This document shows positions 44,934-52,884 of a DNA stretch of 64,000 nt, piece after piece. The notes below the pieces were generated by a model, which was given only the letters and a program-made list of their open reading frames with translations, had not been told where the DNA came from and ran no database searches. Both the position numbers and the translations under genes were made by a program. The stretch comes from Mycobacterium sp. ITM-2016-00317 (GTDB taxonomy: Bacteria > Actinomycetota > Actinomycetes > Mycobacteriales > Mycobacteriaceae), in NCBI RefSeq assembly GCF_002968295.1, contig NZ_CP134399.1, forward strand, positions 3,968,001 through 4,032,000. Reading direction: 5' to 3'. Position 1 is the stretch's first letter, and the number at the start of each line of letters is the position of its first letter.

Positions 44934-46145
44934 TCAGAGCGACGAGTAGCGCTGCCGTATCGCGGTGAACCGGGCCCACATCTGCGCGGTCCGCTCGTGC
45001 GCGGTGACGGTTGCGGTCCCGGCCGGTAACACATGCGCCAGGTCGGACTGTTTGACGACCCTGGTGTGCAGCGTCACGGGCGCCCCGTCGAGCATGTGCC
45101 GGTAGGTGAGATTGCCCCGCCCGAAGCCCTGGGTGTCGATCCAGTTGTGATAGCCGGGGTCGGTGTGGGCGAGGATGAGCCGGATCTTGCCGTCGGCGTC
45201 GACGCTCGTCCGGCTCGGCGTGTAGCTGACCGGGCGATACAAGAAGTCCATGCTGTTGAAGAACACGCCCATGTTGGTCAGAGACCACAGTCCGTCGTGG
45301 GCGTCGAACTCGATGATGAGGGCTTCGTCCGGCGAGAGGACCCAGTGCATGTTCACCGCGGCCCGCCCACGCTTGGCGTCGCCGTCATCGGAGGTGATGC
45401 GCGGGAAGCGGTTCGGGTGTTCGGCGTCCACTCCCCCGTAGGTGAAGGGAAACTCGGGCCAGTCCCGCATCAGACCCGTCAGGAAGTCTCCGGCCCACCC
45501 GATCGCCTCGACCATCTGCCCCGCAGTGGGCAAGGGCTTGGGTTCGGCCATGTCGACCCGCTCGATGCCGAGGCGAGCCGGGATTTCGTCCCAGGAGTCG
45601 AACCCCTGGCGGACGAACAGTTTCCGCGATTCCGGCGTGGTGGGCAGCCAGTTCTGGGCCCGGGCCTGGCCGCCGACGTACACCTCGAATGCCCCGTCCC
45701 GGTCGGTGGAGAGTTCCGCCGCGGACAGGTTGGCCTCGGGCACGTCGCCGAACGGTTCGTGCAGCACCCCCGGCCCGTCCGGGCGCCGACCCTGCACGGT
45801 GATATTGAAGAACCGTGCCGTCCCCCGCTCTCCGGAGATGCGGTAGGTCGAATCCCCGTCGATCCAGGCCTGTTGATAGGTGAAGTCCGCGCAGTCACCT
45901 CCCAACTTGCGCGTCGGTCCGCAGAACTCGTGCAGGACCGGATATTTCGTGTTTCGAGTCTCCAATGCCAGGTCGAAGGCCTGGCCCAGGTTCTGGGTGA
46001 GGAACCGTAGCGCGTCGACACGCTGCAGCCCGTCGACCGGGTTGTGCTCCTTGAAGATCTGCTGACCCGCCGCTGTCAGCTGATGGCAGAACGTCTCCCA
46101 GGCACGGCGCAGCGCGGCGTCGTCCGGTCCGTCTCCATAGGCCAC
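44934..46145 (-). CDS. DUF1214-containing protein
   Basis: 403 aa, soluble. C-terminal DUF1214-type block: RAAVNMHWVLSPDEALIIEF, GLWSLTNMGVFFNSMDFLY, VSYTPSRTSVDADGKIRLIL. The N-terminal 200 residues are less conserved (FTYQQAWIDGDSTYRISGER, ARFFNITVQGRRP). No catalytic motif is known to me. GTG at 46145 chosen; the upstream gene ends 2 bases away. Last gene of the minus-strand acyl-CoA dehydrogenase operon; a short 59-base gap separates its end from the convergent P450. Confidence 0.75.
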   Translation of the reverse strand: MAYGDGPDDAALRRAWETFCHQLTAAGQQIFKEHNPVDGLQRVDALRFLTQNLGQAFDLALETRNTKYPVLHEFCGPTRKLGGDCADFTYQQAWIDGDSTYRISGERGTARFFNITVQGRRPDGPGVLHEPFGDVPEANLSAAELSTDRDGAFEVYVGGQARAQNWLPTTPESRKLFVRQGFDSWDEIPARLGIERVDMAEPKPLPTAGQMVEAIGWAGDFLTGLMRDWPEFPFTYGGVDAEHPNRFPRITSDDGDAKRGRAAVNMHWVLSPDEALIIEFDAHDGLWSLTNMGVFFNSMDFLYRPVSYTPSRTSVDADGKIRLILAHTDPGYHNWIDTQGFGRGNLTYRHMLDGAPVTLHTRVVKQSDLAHVLPAGTATVTAHERTAQMWARFTAIRQRYSSL

Positions 46146-46147
46146 CG

Positions 46148-46930
46148 CTACCGACCCTTCTCGATGTCGGACAGCATCTCCGACACCACTGAACACGCTC
46201 GCCGAGATGCCGCGAGGGAACCCTCGTCGGCGATTCGCGGACCGATCAGCTCCAAGTCGAATCCGTGTGCATAGCCGCCGGCCAGCGCGTGCGACACCAC
46301 CGTCCCGATCGGGATCGCGCCGTCCCCGGGAACAGCGCGCGCGGGTAGGGCCCTGTCGCCGAGCACATGATCGCTGAGTTGGATCAGCTGGGTCCGCGGC
46401 AGCGCGCGGTCGAGCAGGGAGCCCAGATGCGCCTCGGTCCAGCAGTGGAACAGGTCGATACAGATGCCCAGCCCCGCCGATTCGGCCAACTCGATCGTGT
46501 CGCGCAGCGTGTGGGCGATGTGAATGTCGGCATAGAGACCCGATGCGTTCTCGACCGCCAACGCGACACCCGCCTGACGCGCGTCCTCAAGACACGGTTG
46601 CACAGCTTCGCAGAAGCGGCCGGCCGCCTGCTCCCAGCTGAATTCTCCGCGACCGCCGGTCAGCATGTAGATCACTCTCGCGTCCGCCCTCGCCGCCGCT
46701 TCGATGACCCGCCGCAAGCCGTCGGCCGAGCTGAACAGGTGGAAGACCGACTCCACGGAGTAGCCCTGTGCCGAGATGACGTCGGTGAGCGCGGGGTCGA
46801 ACAGTTGATCGTCGATCAGGCTGAGGCGACTGACCCCGAGCGCCTCCCACGCGTGACGCAGCTCGGCGGGTCCGGCGCCGTGAAAAGTGACCGAATGCAC
46901 CGACAGTCGCGGGTCCACCGCAGCGGTCAT
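46148..46930 (-). CDS. Sugar-phosphate isomerase/epimerase-like TIM barrel
   Basis: 260 aa AP-endonuclease-2/xylose-isomerase-like fold. LSVHSVTFHGAGPAELRHAW at the N-terminus, metal-site candidates AVENASGLYADIHIAHTL (Glu, Asp, His), ICIDLFHCWTEAHLGS (Asp, His) and FDLELIGPR (Glu). Enzymes of this fold isomerise sugars, inositols or keto-acids; substrate unknown. It follows the sulfotransferase by one base (TGAcATG) and ends 2 bases before the DUF1214 gene. Confidence 0.8.
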   Translation of the reverse strand: MTAAVDPRLSVHSVTFHGAGPAELRHAWEALGVSRLSLIDDQLFDPALTDVISAQGYSVESVFHLFSSADGLRRVIEAAARADARVIYMLTGGRGEFSWEQAAGRFCEAVQPCLEDARQAGVALAVENASGLYADIHIAHTLRDTIELAESAGLGICIDLFHCWTEAHLGSLLDRALPRTQLIQLSDHVLGDRALPARAVPGDGAIPIGTVVSHALAGGYAHGFDLELIGPRIADEGSLAASRRACSVVSEMLSDIEKGR

Positions 46931-46931
46931 G

Positions 46932-48101
46932 TCAGTCACGGTTCTCGATCTCGACGCCGAACCTCTCCCGGAAGGGCCGGAACTCCTCGTGCAGCGCTTG
47001 GAGGTCCTCACCGATGTCGGTGAGAAGGCTGGTCGAGTACCGGAACTTCCCGTGCCGGTCCCCTTTGTTCGACGCGAGGTAGTCGCGCATACTCGCCTCG
47101 GCCTCTGCAGTCAGGGTCCGGCCGGCGAAAGTGTAGTAGTCCCGCACCGTCGCGACGGGCTTGGCGACAAAGTCGGTGTATCTGACATGCCGGATCCGCG
47201 GGTCACTCACCGCGGGGCTCGTCATGGTGTTCGCGATTCCGGCTCGTGTGAGTTCCAGATGCTTTTTCGCCGCCGCGCGCAGGTCGACCGGTCCGACGAG
47301 ACCTTCGAGTATGTCGGCCATCATCATCGTGCGGGATGCGGCCACCTGCACCGGATCACGGTGCAGCCACACCAGGCTGGCATCGGGATAGGCGTCGAAC
47401 AACTCCGTCAACCGGAACCCGTGGAAACCTTTCAACACCCAGTACTTCTGCGGTCGCTGATACTGGAATTGCTGCAGCATCGCCTTGTGGATGCGGTACT
47501 GGGCGACCGCGTCGGTCGGCAGCCCACCGACCACGGTCTGCATCGGCACCCGCCACCACGCCGTCGGTGTCATCACGCGGAAGTCGAACGCCCAGGTGCG
47601 TTCGTCCTCAGGCAGCCCGTCGCCGAGCATGTCGTTGTACGGGTGACTGTGCAGCCACTTCGGGAGCATCGTGTTGATCTCACGCCAGTCGGCGTCGGCC
47701 AGCGCACGCCGCCGGTCGTCGGGCCCGGCACGTCCAGGCGGCGGGGACGGGTACATCACCTCCCAGAACCGCAGCGCCCGGGCATCAGGGTCCACCGACA
47801 TCAACGCGTGCATCAGCGTCGTGCCGGAACGGGGTTCTCCGGTAACGAACATCGGCCTGTCGATCACCTCGTCGGCAATCGGAAAGCGTTTCCTGTCCTC
47901 GAAGAATTCCAACCGTGTGGTCAACAGCCAGTGGCACACGTCGGCGGCCCGGCGGTGGCCGTCCTCATCCATTCCCAGTGCGTTGAGGTGCTCCACCGCG
48001 ACCGCGAAACGCTCAGGCAGTGTCGGGTCGCCGTAGTCGTCCAATCCGGTCTCATCCTGTGCACGAGCGAGAAGTGCCGTGGCGTCCAGCTTCTGCGTCA
48101 T
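46932..48101 (-). CDS. Sulfotransferase family protein
   Basis: 389 aa. 5'-phosphosulfate loop FVTGEPRSGTTLMHALM near residue 85, and a 3'-phosphate-binding region DASLVWLHRDPVQVAASRTM. Of the mycobacterial Stf-type/Sulfotransfer_3 group that uses PAPS to sulfate hydroxyl groups on lipids or steroids. Its place in a catabolic operon is odd; it could tag a hydroxylated substrate or act in reverse/hydrolytic mode (inference). Start overlaps the LLM stop (ATGA). Confidence 0.88.
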   Translation of the reverse strand: MTQKLDATALLARAQDETGLDDYGDPTLPERFAVAVEHLNALGMDEDGHRRAADVCHWLLTTRLEFFEDRKRFPIADEVIDRPMFVTGEPRSGTTLMHALMSVDPDARALRFWEVMYPSPPPGRAGPDDRRRALADADWREINTMLPKWLHSHPYNDMLGDGLPEDERTWAFDFRVMTPTAWWRVPMQTVVGGLPTDAVAQYRIHKAMLQQFQYQRPQKYWVLKGFHGFRLTELFDAYPDASLVWLHRDPVQVAASRTMMMADILEGLVGPVDLRAAAKKHLELTRAGIANTMTSPAVSDPRIRHVRYTDFVAKPVATVRDYYTFAGRTLTAEAEASMRDYLASNKGDRHGKFRYSTSLLTDIGEDLQALHEEFRPFRERFGVEIENRD

Positions 48102-49225
48102 TCGACCGCCCCGCACAGCATCATCAACTCGTCCTCTGCCTCCCTGACGTTGCCCGCCGAGGCTGCGGCGTGCCCGAGGCCGGCCATCGCCGAATAATCG
48201 AGGATCTTCGGAACTCGCAGACCAGCATCGACGTAGTCCTTGATGACGCGGGCCACCTGTCTCGGCGTCCCGTGTGGCACCAGGGCCAGGACCATCTCCG
48301 GCTCGACGCGGCCGAGAAATTCGACGATGCGGTCCCGGGTCAGGACTGCGGGGTCGACGTCGTGGAACCCGTTCCAGTGGGGCCCCATCGGATGTTCGAA
48401 ACCGAACCTGCGCAACACGTCTGCGGAGACCTGCAACAGGAACGATTTGACCAGCGGAGCCTGCAGGACCTCCGCGAGTGCGGACTCGTCGCGGCCCATG
48501 AGGCAGACCTGGATGAAGCACGGCGTGATCTGGTCTGGGTCACGGCCGGCCTTCTCCGCAGAAGATCGCACCCGCGTGAGCTTTTCGGCATAGTCGTCGG
48601 GTGTCCACGCTCCAGCCGGCCACCACCCGTCCGCATATCGGCCGGCGATGTCCAGCGACCTCGGGCCGCTGGCGCCTATCCAGATCGGGGGGAACCGGCT
48701 GTCGTACGGCTCGGTGTCGAGCCGCGCGTTGTGCAGCCGGTAGAACGTCCCCTCGAAGTCGACGGGTCCGTCGCTCTCCCACAACAGCCGGATGACGTGC
48801 AGTGCTTCCTCGAAACGTCCGACGGGACGGCTGAACTCGAACCCGTACGGCAGGATATTCTCGCGCTCACCGCTGCCCAGCCCGAGGATGAACCGCCCCT
48901 TGGACAGGTGGTCGATGGTCAGTGCGCTCTGCGCCAGGCTGGCCGGGTGCCGTCGCACGGTGTCCACGACGCTGGTGGCCAGCGGCACGTTCTCGGTCAG
49001 GACGGCCGCGGCTGCGGCCACGGCCATGCCGTCGAGGTGACGGTGCGGGGACGGCGAGGCGGTGGCGAGATCCGTGAACTCGGGCGTCCAGATCGAGTCC
49101 GGCCAGAAACTCACCATATGGTCGGGCAGCCAGATGGAGTGGTACCGGCCGCTGTCGAGTTGTGCGAGCTGCCCGAGGTCCAGCGGCAGCGTGGTCCGCA
49201 GGAACGCGGCGGGCTGGACCTTCAT
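48098..49225 (-). CDS. LLM-class F420-dependent oxidoreductase
   Basis: 375 aa luciferase-like TIM barrel. Signatures: YHSIWLPDHMVSFWPDSIWT, TSVVDTVRRHPASLAQSALT, GRFILGLGSGERENILPYGF, PPIWIGASGPRSLDIAGRYA, DGWWP. It resembles the ketoreductase subfamily that includes the phthiodiolone ketoreductase; probably a hydride transfer on a ketone. The ATG at 49225 overlaps the stop of a mini-ORF inside tandem 26-bp repeats, which supply AGGAG. Confidence 0.87.
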   Translation of the reverse strand: MKVQPAAFLRTTLPLDLGQLAQLDSGRYHSIWLPDHMVSFWPDSIWTPEFTDLATASPSPHRHLDGMAVAAAAAVLTENVPLATSVVDTVRRHPASLAQSALTIDHLSKGRFILGLGSGERENILPYGFEFSRPVGRFEEALHVIRLLWESDGPVDFEGTFYRLHNARLDTEPYDSRFPPIWIGASGPRSLDIAGRYADGWWPAGAWTPDDYAEKLTRVRSSAEKAGRDPDQITPCFIQVCLMGRDESALAEVLQAPLVKSFLLQVSADVLRRFGFEHPMGPHWNGFHDVDPAVLTRDRIVEFLGRVEPEMVLALVPHGTPRQVARVIKDYVDAGLRVPKILDYSAMAGLGHAAASAGNVREAEDELMMLCGAVE

Positions 49226-49226
49226 T

Positions 49227-49297
49227 GATCGCTCCTCGCGTCCGCGGCCATCGATCGCTCCTCGCGTCCGCAGCCATTGATCGCTCCTCGCGTCCGC
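49227..49297 (-). repeat. Three tandem 26-bp repeats with ribosome site and mini-ORF (MAADARSD type)
   Basis: The 19-mer GATCGCTCCTCGCGTCCGC occurs at 49227, 49253 and 49279 (third unit partial). On the minus strand each unit contains GCGAGGAGCGATC followed by ATG. The ATG at 49251 encodes MAADARSDQ and stops in an ATGA overlap with the LLM start. It fills the gap between the acyl-CoA dehydrogenase and LLM genes. Confidence 0.85.
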
Positions 49298-49305
49298 AGC
49301 GCCGG

Positions 49306-50481
49306 CTAGCGCCGGGGCAGCCCCAGCACCTGCTGGGCGATGATGTTGCGCTGGATCTCCGAGGTGCCACCGGCGATGGTGCCGCCGAAGCTTCGGCAGT
49401 AGCGCTCGAACCAGCTGGCGAAATAGTGATCCAGGTTCATGTGCTCGTACGGTCCGGATGTGGCGGGGTGCACCAGGCCCTCCGGCCCGGCCGCCTCCAG
49501 CGCGAGACCCTCGATCCGTTGTTCGGCCTCGGCCCCAAGCAGTTTGGGGATCGACACTGACGCCACGTCGACCTCGCCCCGCGCCGCCTTGGCGATCCCG
49601 ACCGAACCGAGCAGCCGAAGAGCCTCGTAGTCCATGATGCTGGTGGCCAGCGCGTCGCGCTCCAGCGCAGTGCGGGGCTCGAAGTCGGCGATGCAGTTGG
49701 CGATCCGATCGGCGAAACCGAGCCACATCATCGTCCGCTCGTGTCCGAGCGAGCCGTTGGCCACGCCCCACCCACCGTGGAGTGGTCCCACGAGGTTCTC
49801 GACCGGCACGCGCACGTCGGTGAAGAACACCTCGTTGAAGTCGAGATTGTCGATCCCGGTCATGTCGGCGAACGGCAGGCACACCACGCCCTCGAGATCG
49901 GTCGGGATCAACAGCACGCTGATGCCCTTGTGCTTGGGGGCATCCGGATCGGTGCGCACGAACGTCAGCAGGAAGTCGGCGTCGTGCGCACCCGAGGTCC
50001 ACACCTTCTGCCCGTTGACGACGAAATGGTTACCGTCGCGAACCGCCTTGGTGCGCAACGACGCGAGGTCGGATCCCGCGCTCGGCTCGCTCATCCCCAG
50101 CGACGCCGTGCGCTCGCCGCGCAGCACCGGAACGGCCCACTGGTGCTTCTGCTCGTCGGTGCCGAAGGTCAGCAGCGAAGCGGCGATGATGTTGACGCCC
50201 TGCGGGTTGAAGCTGTGGTAGATCCGGCGCCGGCACAGCTCCTCGGCGTGCACGAAGGTCTGCAGCACCGAGGCGTTGCGGCCGCCGAACTCGGGCGGTT
50301 GCGCGGGCAGCAACCAGCCGTTGTCGAACAACAGGCGTTGCCAGTCGCGGGCCCACTGCGGCATGTGCGAGACCGAGCGCGGACGCTCCAACGTCTCTGC
50401 GGCAGAAGGGGTGTGCTCGTCGAGAAACGCGGAGAACTCGGCGCGGAACTCCTCGACGTCGGTGTCGAAAGCCAGCTGCAT
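49306..50481 (-). CDS. Acyl-CoA dehydrogenase, larger subunit
   Basis: 391 aa. FAD-binding signatures SLGMSEPSAGSDLASLRTKA and VVNGQKVWTSGAHDADFLLT; C-terminal FGGTIAGGTSEIQRNIIAQQ. The full-length, better-conserved partner of a pair. Paired unequal acyl-CoA dehydrogenases form alpha2beta2 enzymes in mycobacterial steroid catabolism (ChsE-type), acting on bulky CoA esters; the same is likely here. Its ATG directly abuts the stop of the partner gene. Confidence 0.9.
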   Translation of the reverse strand: MQLAFDTDVEEFRAEFSAFLDEHTPSAAETLERPRSVSHMPQWARDWQRLLFDNGWLLPAQPPEFGGRNASVLQTFVHAEELCRRRIYHSFNPQGVNIIAASLLTFGTDEQKHQWAVPVLRGERTASLGMSEPSAGSDLASLRTKAVRDGNHFVVNGQKVWTSGAHDADFLLTFVRTDPDAPKHKGISVLLIPTDLEGVVCLPFADMTGIDNLDFNEVFFTDVRVPVENLVGPLHGGWGVANGSLGHERTMMWLGFADRIANCIADFEPRTALERDALATSIMDYEALRLLGSVGIAKAARGEVDVASVSIPKLLGAEAEQRIEGLALEAAGPEGLVHPATSGPYEHMNLDHYFASWFERYCRSFGGTIAGGTSEIQRNIIAQQVLGLPRR

Positions 50482-51477
50482 CTACAGATCCCTTCCGTAT
50501 TCCTCCGCGATCATCGCCCGGTGCTCGGCGGCGCCACCGAGCATCAACTCGCCCGCCTTGGCCCGCTTCAACGCGAACTGCAGATCGTTCTCCCACGTGA
50601 AGCCCATGGCACCGAACAGTTGCACGCCGTGCCGGAAGACCAGTGTCTGGCACTCCCCCGCGGACGCCTTGGCCATCGCGGCCGCGAGCCGGCGGCGCGG
50701 ATCGTCTGCGGCGATGGTCAGCGCCGCGAAGTAGGACAGCGCGCGGGCGCGTTCGATCGCGACGTACATGTCGGTCGCCTTGTGCTGGACCGCCTGGAAG
50801 GTGCCGATCGCCACGCCGAACTGCTGGCGACTCTTGGCGTGCTCGAGCACGAGGTCCAGGATGCGCTGGCAGGCGCCGACCATGGTGACGGCCATACCCA
50901 TCAGTGCCACATGATGCGCGCGTTCGGTGTCGGTCGGCAGCCGGTCGCCCTCGGATACCTGCGCACCGGCGAAGGTCACCTCGGCCACGTGCAGGACCGG
51001 GTCGAACACCTCGACGCGCCGGGTGGTGGCCTTGTCCGCGTCGATCAGGAAGACTCCGGCCGGGGTCACCACGGCCAGCCGGTCGGCGCGGTCGCCGTCG
51101 AGCACGAAGCGGTCGGTGCCGGACAGCACCCATCCCTGCGCATCGCGGTTGGCGCTCACCCCCGAGTACACGGCGGCGCCCGCACTGTCGGCGTCGTAGC
51201 GGTCGCCGACCAGTGGCGCGTACTGGGTCAGGGTGGCCAGGAATGGCGTCGGGTCGGTGGCCCGCCCGAGTTCCTCGAGCACGATCGCCAGCTCGACGGC
51301 GTTCTCGGGATCCGTCAGCTCGGTCCATCCGGCGTCCAGATAGCTGTTCCACAACGGGGTCGGATCGACGCCGGTCTCGGCGATGTCACGGATCAGGGAG
51401 GCCGGGCACTGCTTGGACACCGCGTCGCGCACGGTCTCCTGCCACAACCTCTGATCTGCATCGAACTCAAGTAACAC
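50482..51477 (-). CDS. Acyl-CoA dehydrogenase, smaller subunit
   Basis: 331 aa, shorter and more divergent than its neighbour. LFGAMGFTWENDLQFALKRA near the C-terminus and SRQQFGVAIGTFQAVQHKAT mark the family; the mid-domain FAD motif is weak. Expected to be the non-catalytic or second half of an alpha2beta2 enzyme with the 49306 product. The GTG at 51477 is 7 bases after AGGAGG. First gene of the operon; a perfect GAGAAT palindrome lies 31 bases upstream. Confidence 0.85.
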   Translation of the reverse strand: MLLEFDADQRLWQETVRDAVSKQCPASLIRDIAETGVDPTPLWNSYLDAGWTELTDPENAVELAIVLEELGRATDPTPFLATLTQYAPLVGDRYDADSAGAAVYSGVSANRDAQGWVLSGTDRFVLDGDRADRLAVVTPAGVFLIDADKATTRRVEVFDPVLHVAEVTFAGAQVSEGDRLPTDTERAHHVALMGMAVTMVGACQRILDLVLEHAKSRQQFGVAIGTFQAVQHKATDMYVAIERARALSYFAALTIAADDPRRRLAAAMAKASAGECQTLVFRHGVQLFGAMGFTWENDLQFALKRAKAGELMLGGAAEHRAMIAEEYGRDL

Positions 51478-51507
51478 CCGCACGCCTCCTGACGACCGAC
51501 CAGACCG

Positions 51508-51522
51508 GAGAATATCATTCTC
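51508..51522. promoter_or_regulatory. Perfect GAGAAT-N3-ATTCTC operator
   Basis: GAGAAT-atc-ATTCTC, 31 bases upstream of the acyl-CoA dehydrogenase operon. A further GTTCTC half-site is at 51539-51544. Confidence 0.7.
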
Positions 51523-51631
51523 AGACTTGATCCTGAACGTTCTCATACGGCGGGTACCGGCTCTCCGCCGTCCGCCTCGGCGGGCACGGAGGGCACCCCG
51601 CCGACCTGCGCGGATATTAAGCGGTCTGCTG

Positions 51632-51659
51632 GAGAACAGAGTTCTTGATAATGAAGAAC
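51632..51659. promoter_or_regulatory. GAGAAC-N3-GTTCTT-N7-AAGAAC operator cluster
   Basis: A palindrome GAGAAC-aga-GTTCTT at 51632-51646 with a third half-site AAGAAC at 51654-51659 after 7 bases. It sits just before the -10-like TACACT at 51667-51672. Confidence 0.6.
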
Positions 51660-51666
51660 AACGATC

Positions 51667-51745
51667 TACACTGAAGCGATGACGGCCGCCCCCTCGGCCG
51701 CGTGAACAAAGGAAAGACGCGGACATGAAGGAGAGGATCCTGTGA
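51667..51745 (+). promoter_or_regulatory. Leaderless-type promoter and two short upstream ORFs
   Basis: TACACT (51667-51672) ends 6 bases before an ATG at 51679, the spacing of leaderless mycobacterial messages. This ATG opens an 8-codon ORF (MTAAPSAA, stop 51703-51705). AAGGAAAG then precedes a second ATG at 51725 opening a 6-codon ORF (MKERIL) whose stop overlaps the amidohydrolase GTG (GTGA). Confidence 0.5.
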
Positions 51746-52863
51746 AGGTTCTCGGCGACGGGTCCGTCGGCGCAGAGGCGGGCGCAAGCACCCCGGTCAT
51801 CGACGCCAGCGTGCACATCTTCTGCCGGTCGAACAAGGACCTACGCCAGAACTTCCTGCAGGAGCCGTTCCGTAGCCGCGGCTTTCCCGACTACGAGATG
51901 GACTGGTACGGAGCGCCCGGCGGTGAGTACGCCGACCGGACAGAGGGTCCCGACGGCCAGTACCCGGGTTCGGACCCCGAGGTGGTGGCCAAGCACCTGT
52001 TCACCGACCGCGGCGTCGACATCGCGATCCTGCACCCGATGACCCGCGGAGTCATGCCGGATCGGCACCTCGGCACGGCGATCGCGTCGGCGCACAACGA
52101 CATGATGGTGACGCGCTGGCTGGACCACCCCGAGTTCGGCGAGCGGTTCCGCGGCACGCTGCGGGTCAACCCCGACGACATCGCCGGCGCCCTGCGCGAG
52201 ATCGACAAGTACCGGGGCCATCCGCGCATCGTCCAACTGGGCATCCCGCTGCAGTCCCGCGAGCTCTACGGCAAGCCCCAGTTCTGGCCCCTGTGGGAGG
52301 CGGCGGTCGATGCCGGGTGGCCGGTCGCGGTGCACTTCGAGGTCGGGTCCGGTGTCGCGCTGCCGCCGACGCCCAACGGCCTGACCCGCACCTATGAGCA
52401 GTACGTCGGCTTCACGGCGCTGAACTTCCTGTACCACCTGATGAACATGATCGCCGAGGGGGTATTCGAGAGAATGCCCGACTTGAAATTCGTCTGGGCC
52501 GACGGTGCCGCGGATCTGCTGACCCCGTTCATCTGGCGGATGGACTGCTTCGGCAGGCCCCACCTGGAACAGACGCCGTGGGCGCCGAGGATGCCCAGCG
52601 AATACCTCCCCGGCCACGTCTTCTTCGTCCAGGGCGCCCTCGACGGTCCCGGGGACGTCGATTTCGCCGGCGAGTGGGCGGGATTCACAGGCAAGGACGA
52701 CATGGTGATGTACGGCTCGAGCTATCCGCACTGGCAGCTCAACGAGCTGTCAGTGCCCAGCGCGTACACCCCCGAGCAGCGCGACAAGCTGGCCTGGCGT
52801 AACGCCGCGCAGCTGTACGGGATCCAAAGCCCGGCTATTTCCGTCCCGGCTGCGGCACAGTAG
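51742..52863 (+). CDS. Amidohydrolase-2 family protein
   Basis: 373 aa TIM barrel. N-terminal VIDASVHIFCRS keeps one metal His; WPVAVHFEVGSG gives another. The C-terminal motif reads MYGSSYPHWQ: the Asp usual in GSDYPH is Ser, so metal binding or activity may differ from the two other amidohydrolases in this window. GTG at 51742 with AAGGAGAGG upstream. Followed 21 bases later by a second amidohydrolase; the two may form a heteromer (inference). Confidence 0.85.
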   Translation: MKVLGDGSVGAEAGASTPVIDASVHIFCRSNKDLRQNFLQEPFRSRGFPDYEMDWYGAPGGEYADRTEGPDGQYPGSDPEVVAKHLFTDRGVDIAILHPMTRGVMPDRHLGTAIASAHNDMMVTRWLDHPEFGERFRGTLRVNPDDIAGALREIDKYRGHPRIVQLGIPLQSRELYGKPQFWPLWEAAVDAGWPVAVHFEVGSGVALPPTPNGLTRTYEQYVGFTALNFLYHLMNMIAEGVFERMPDLKFVWADGAADLLTPFIWRMDCFGRPHLEQTPWAPRMPSEYLPGHVFFVQGALDGPGDVDFAGEWAGFTGKDDMVMYGSSYPHWQLNELSVPSAYTPEQRDKLAWRNAAQLYGIQSPAISVPAAAQ

Positions 52864-52884
52864 AGGGAGCGAGGAGGCATCACC

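Noticed and set aside
49227..49297. CRISPR array
   Set aside because: Only three short repeats with 7-base spacers at a gene junction, and no cas genes; better explained as tandem ribosome-site/mini-ORF units.
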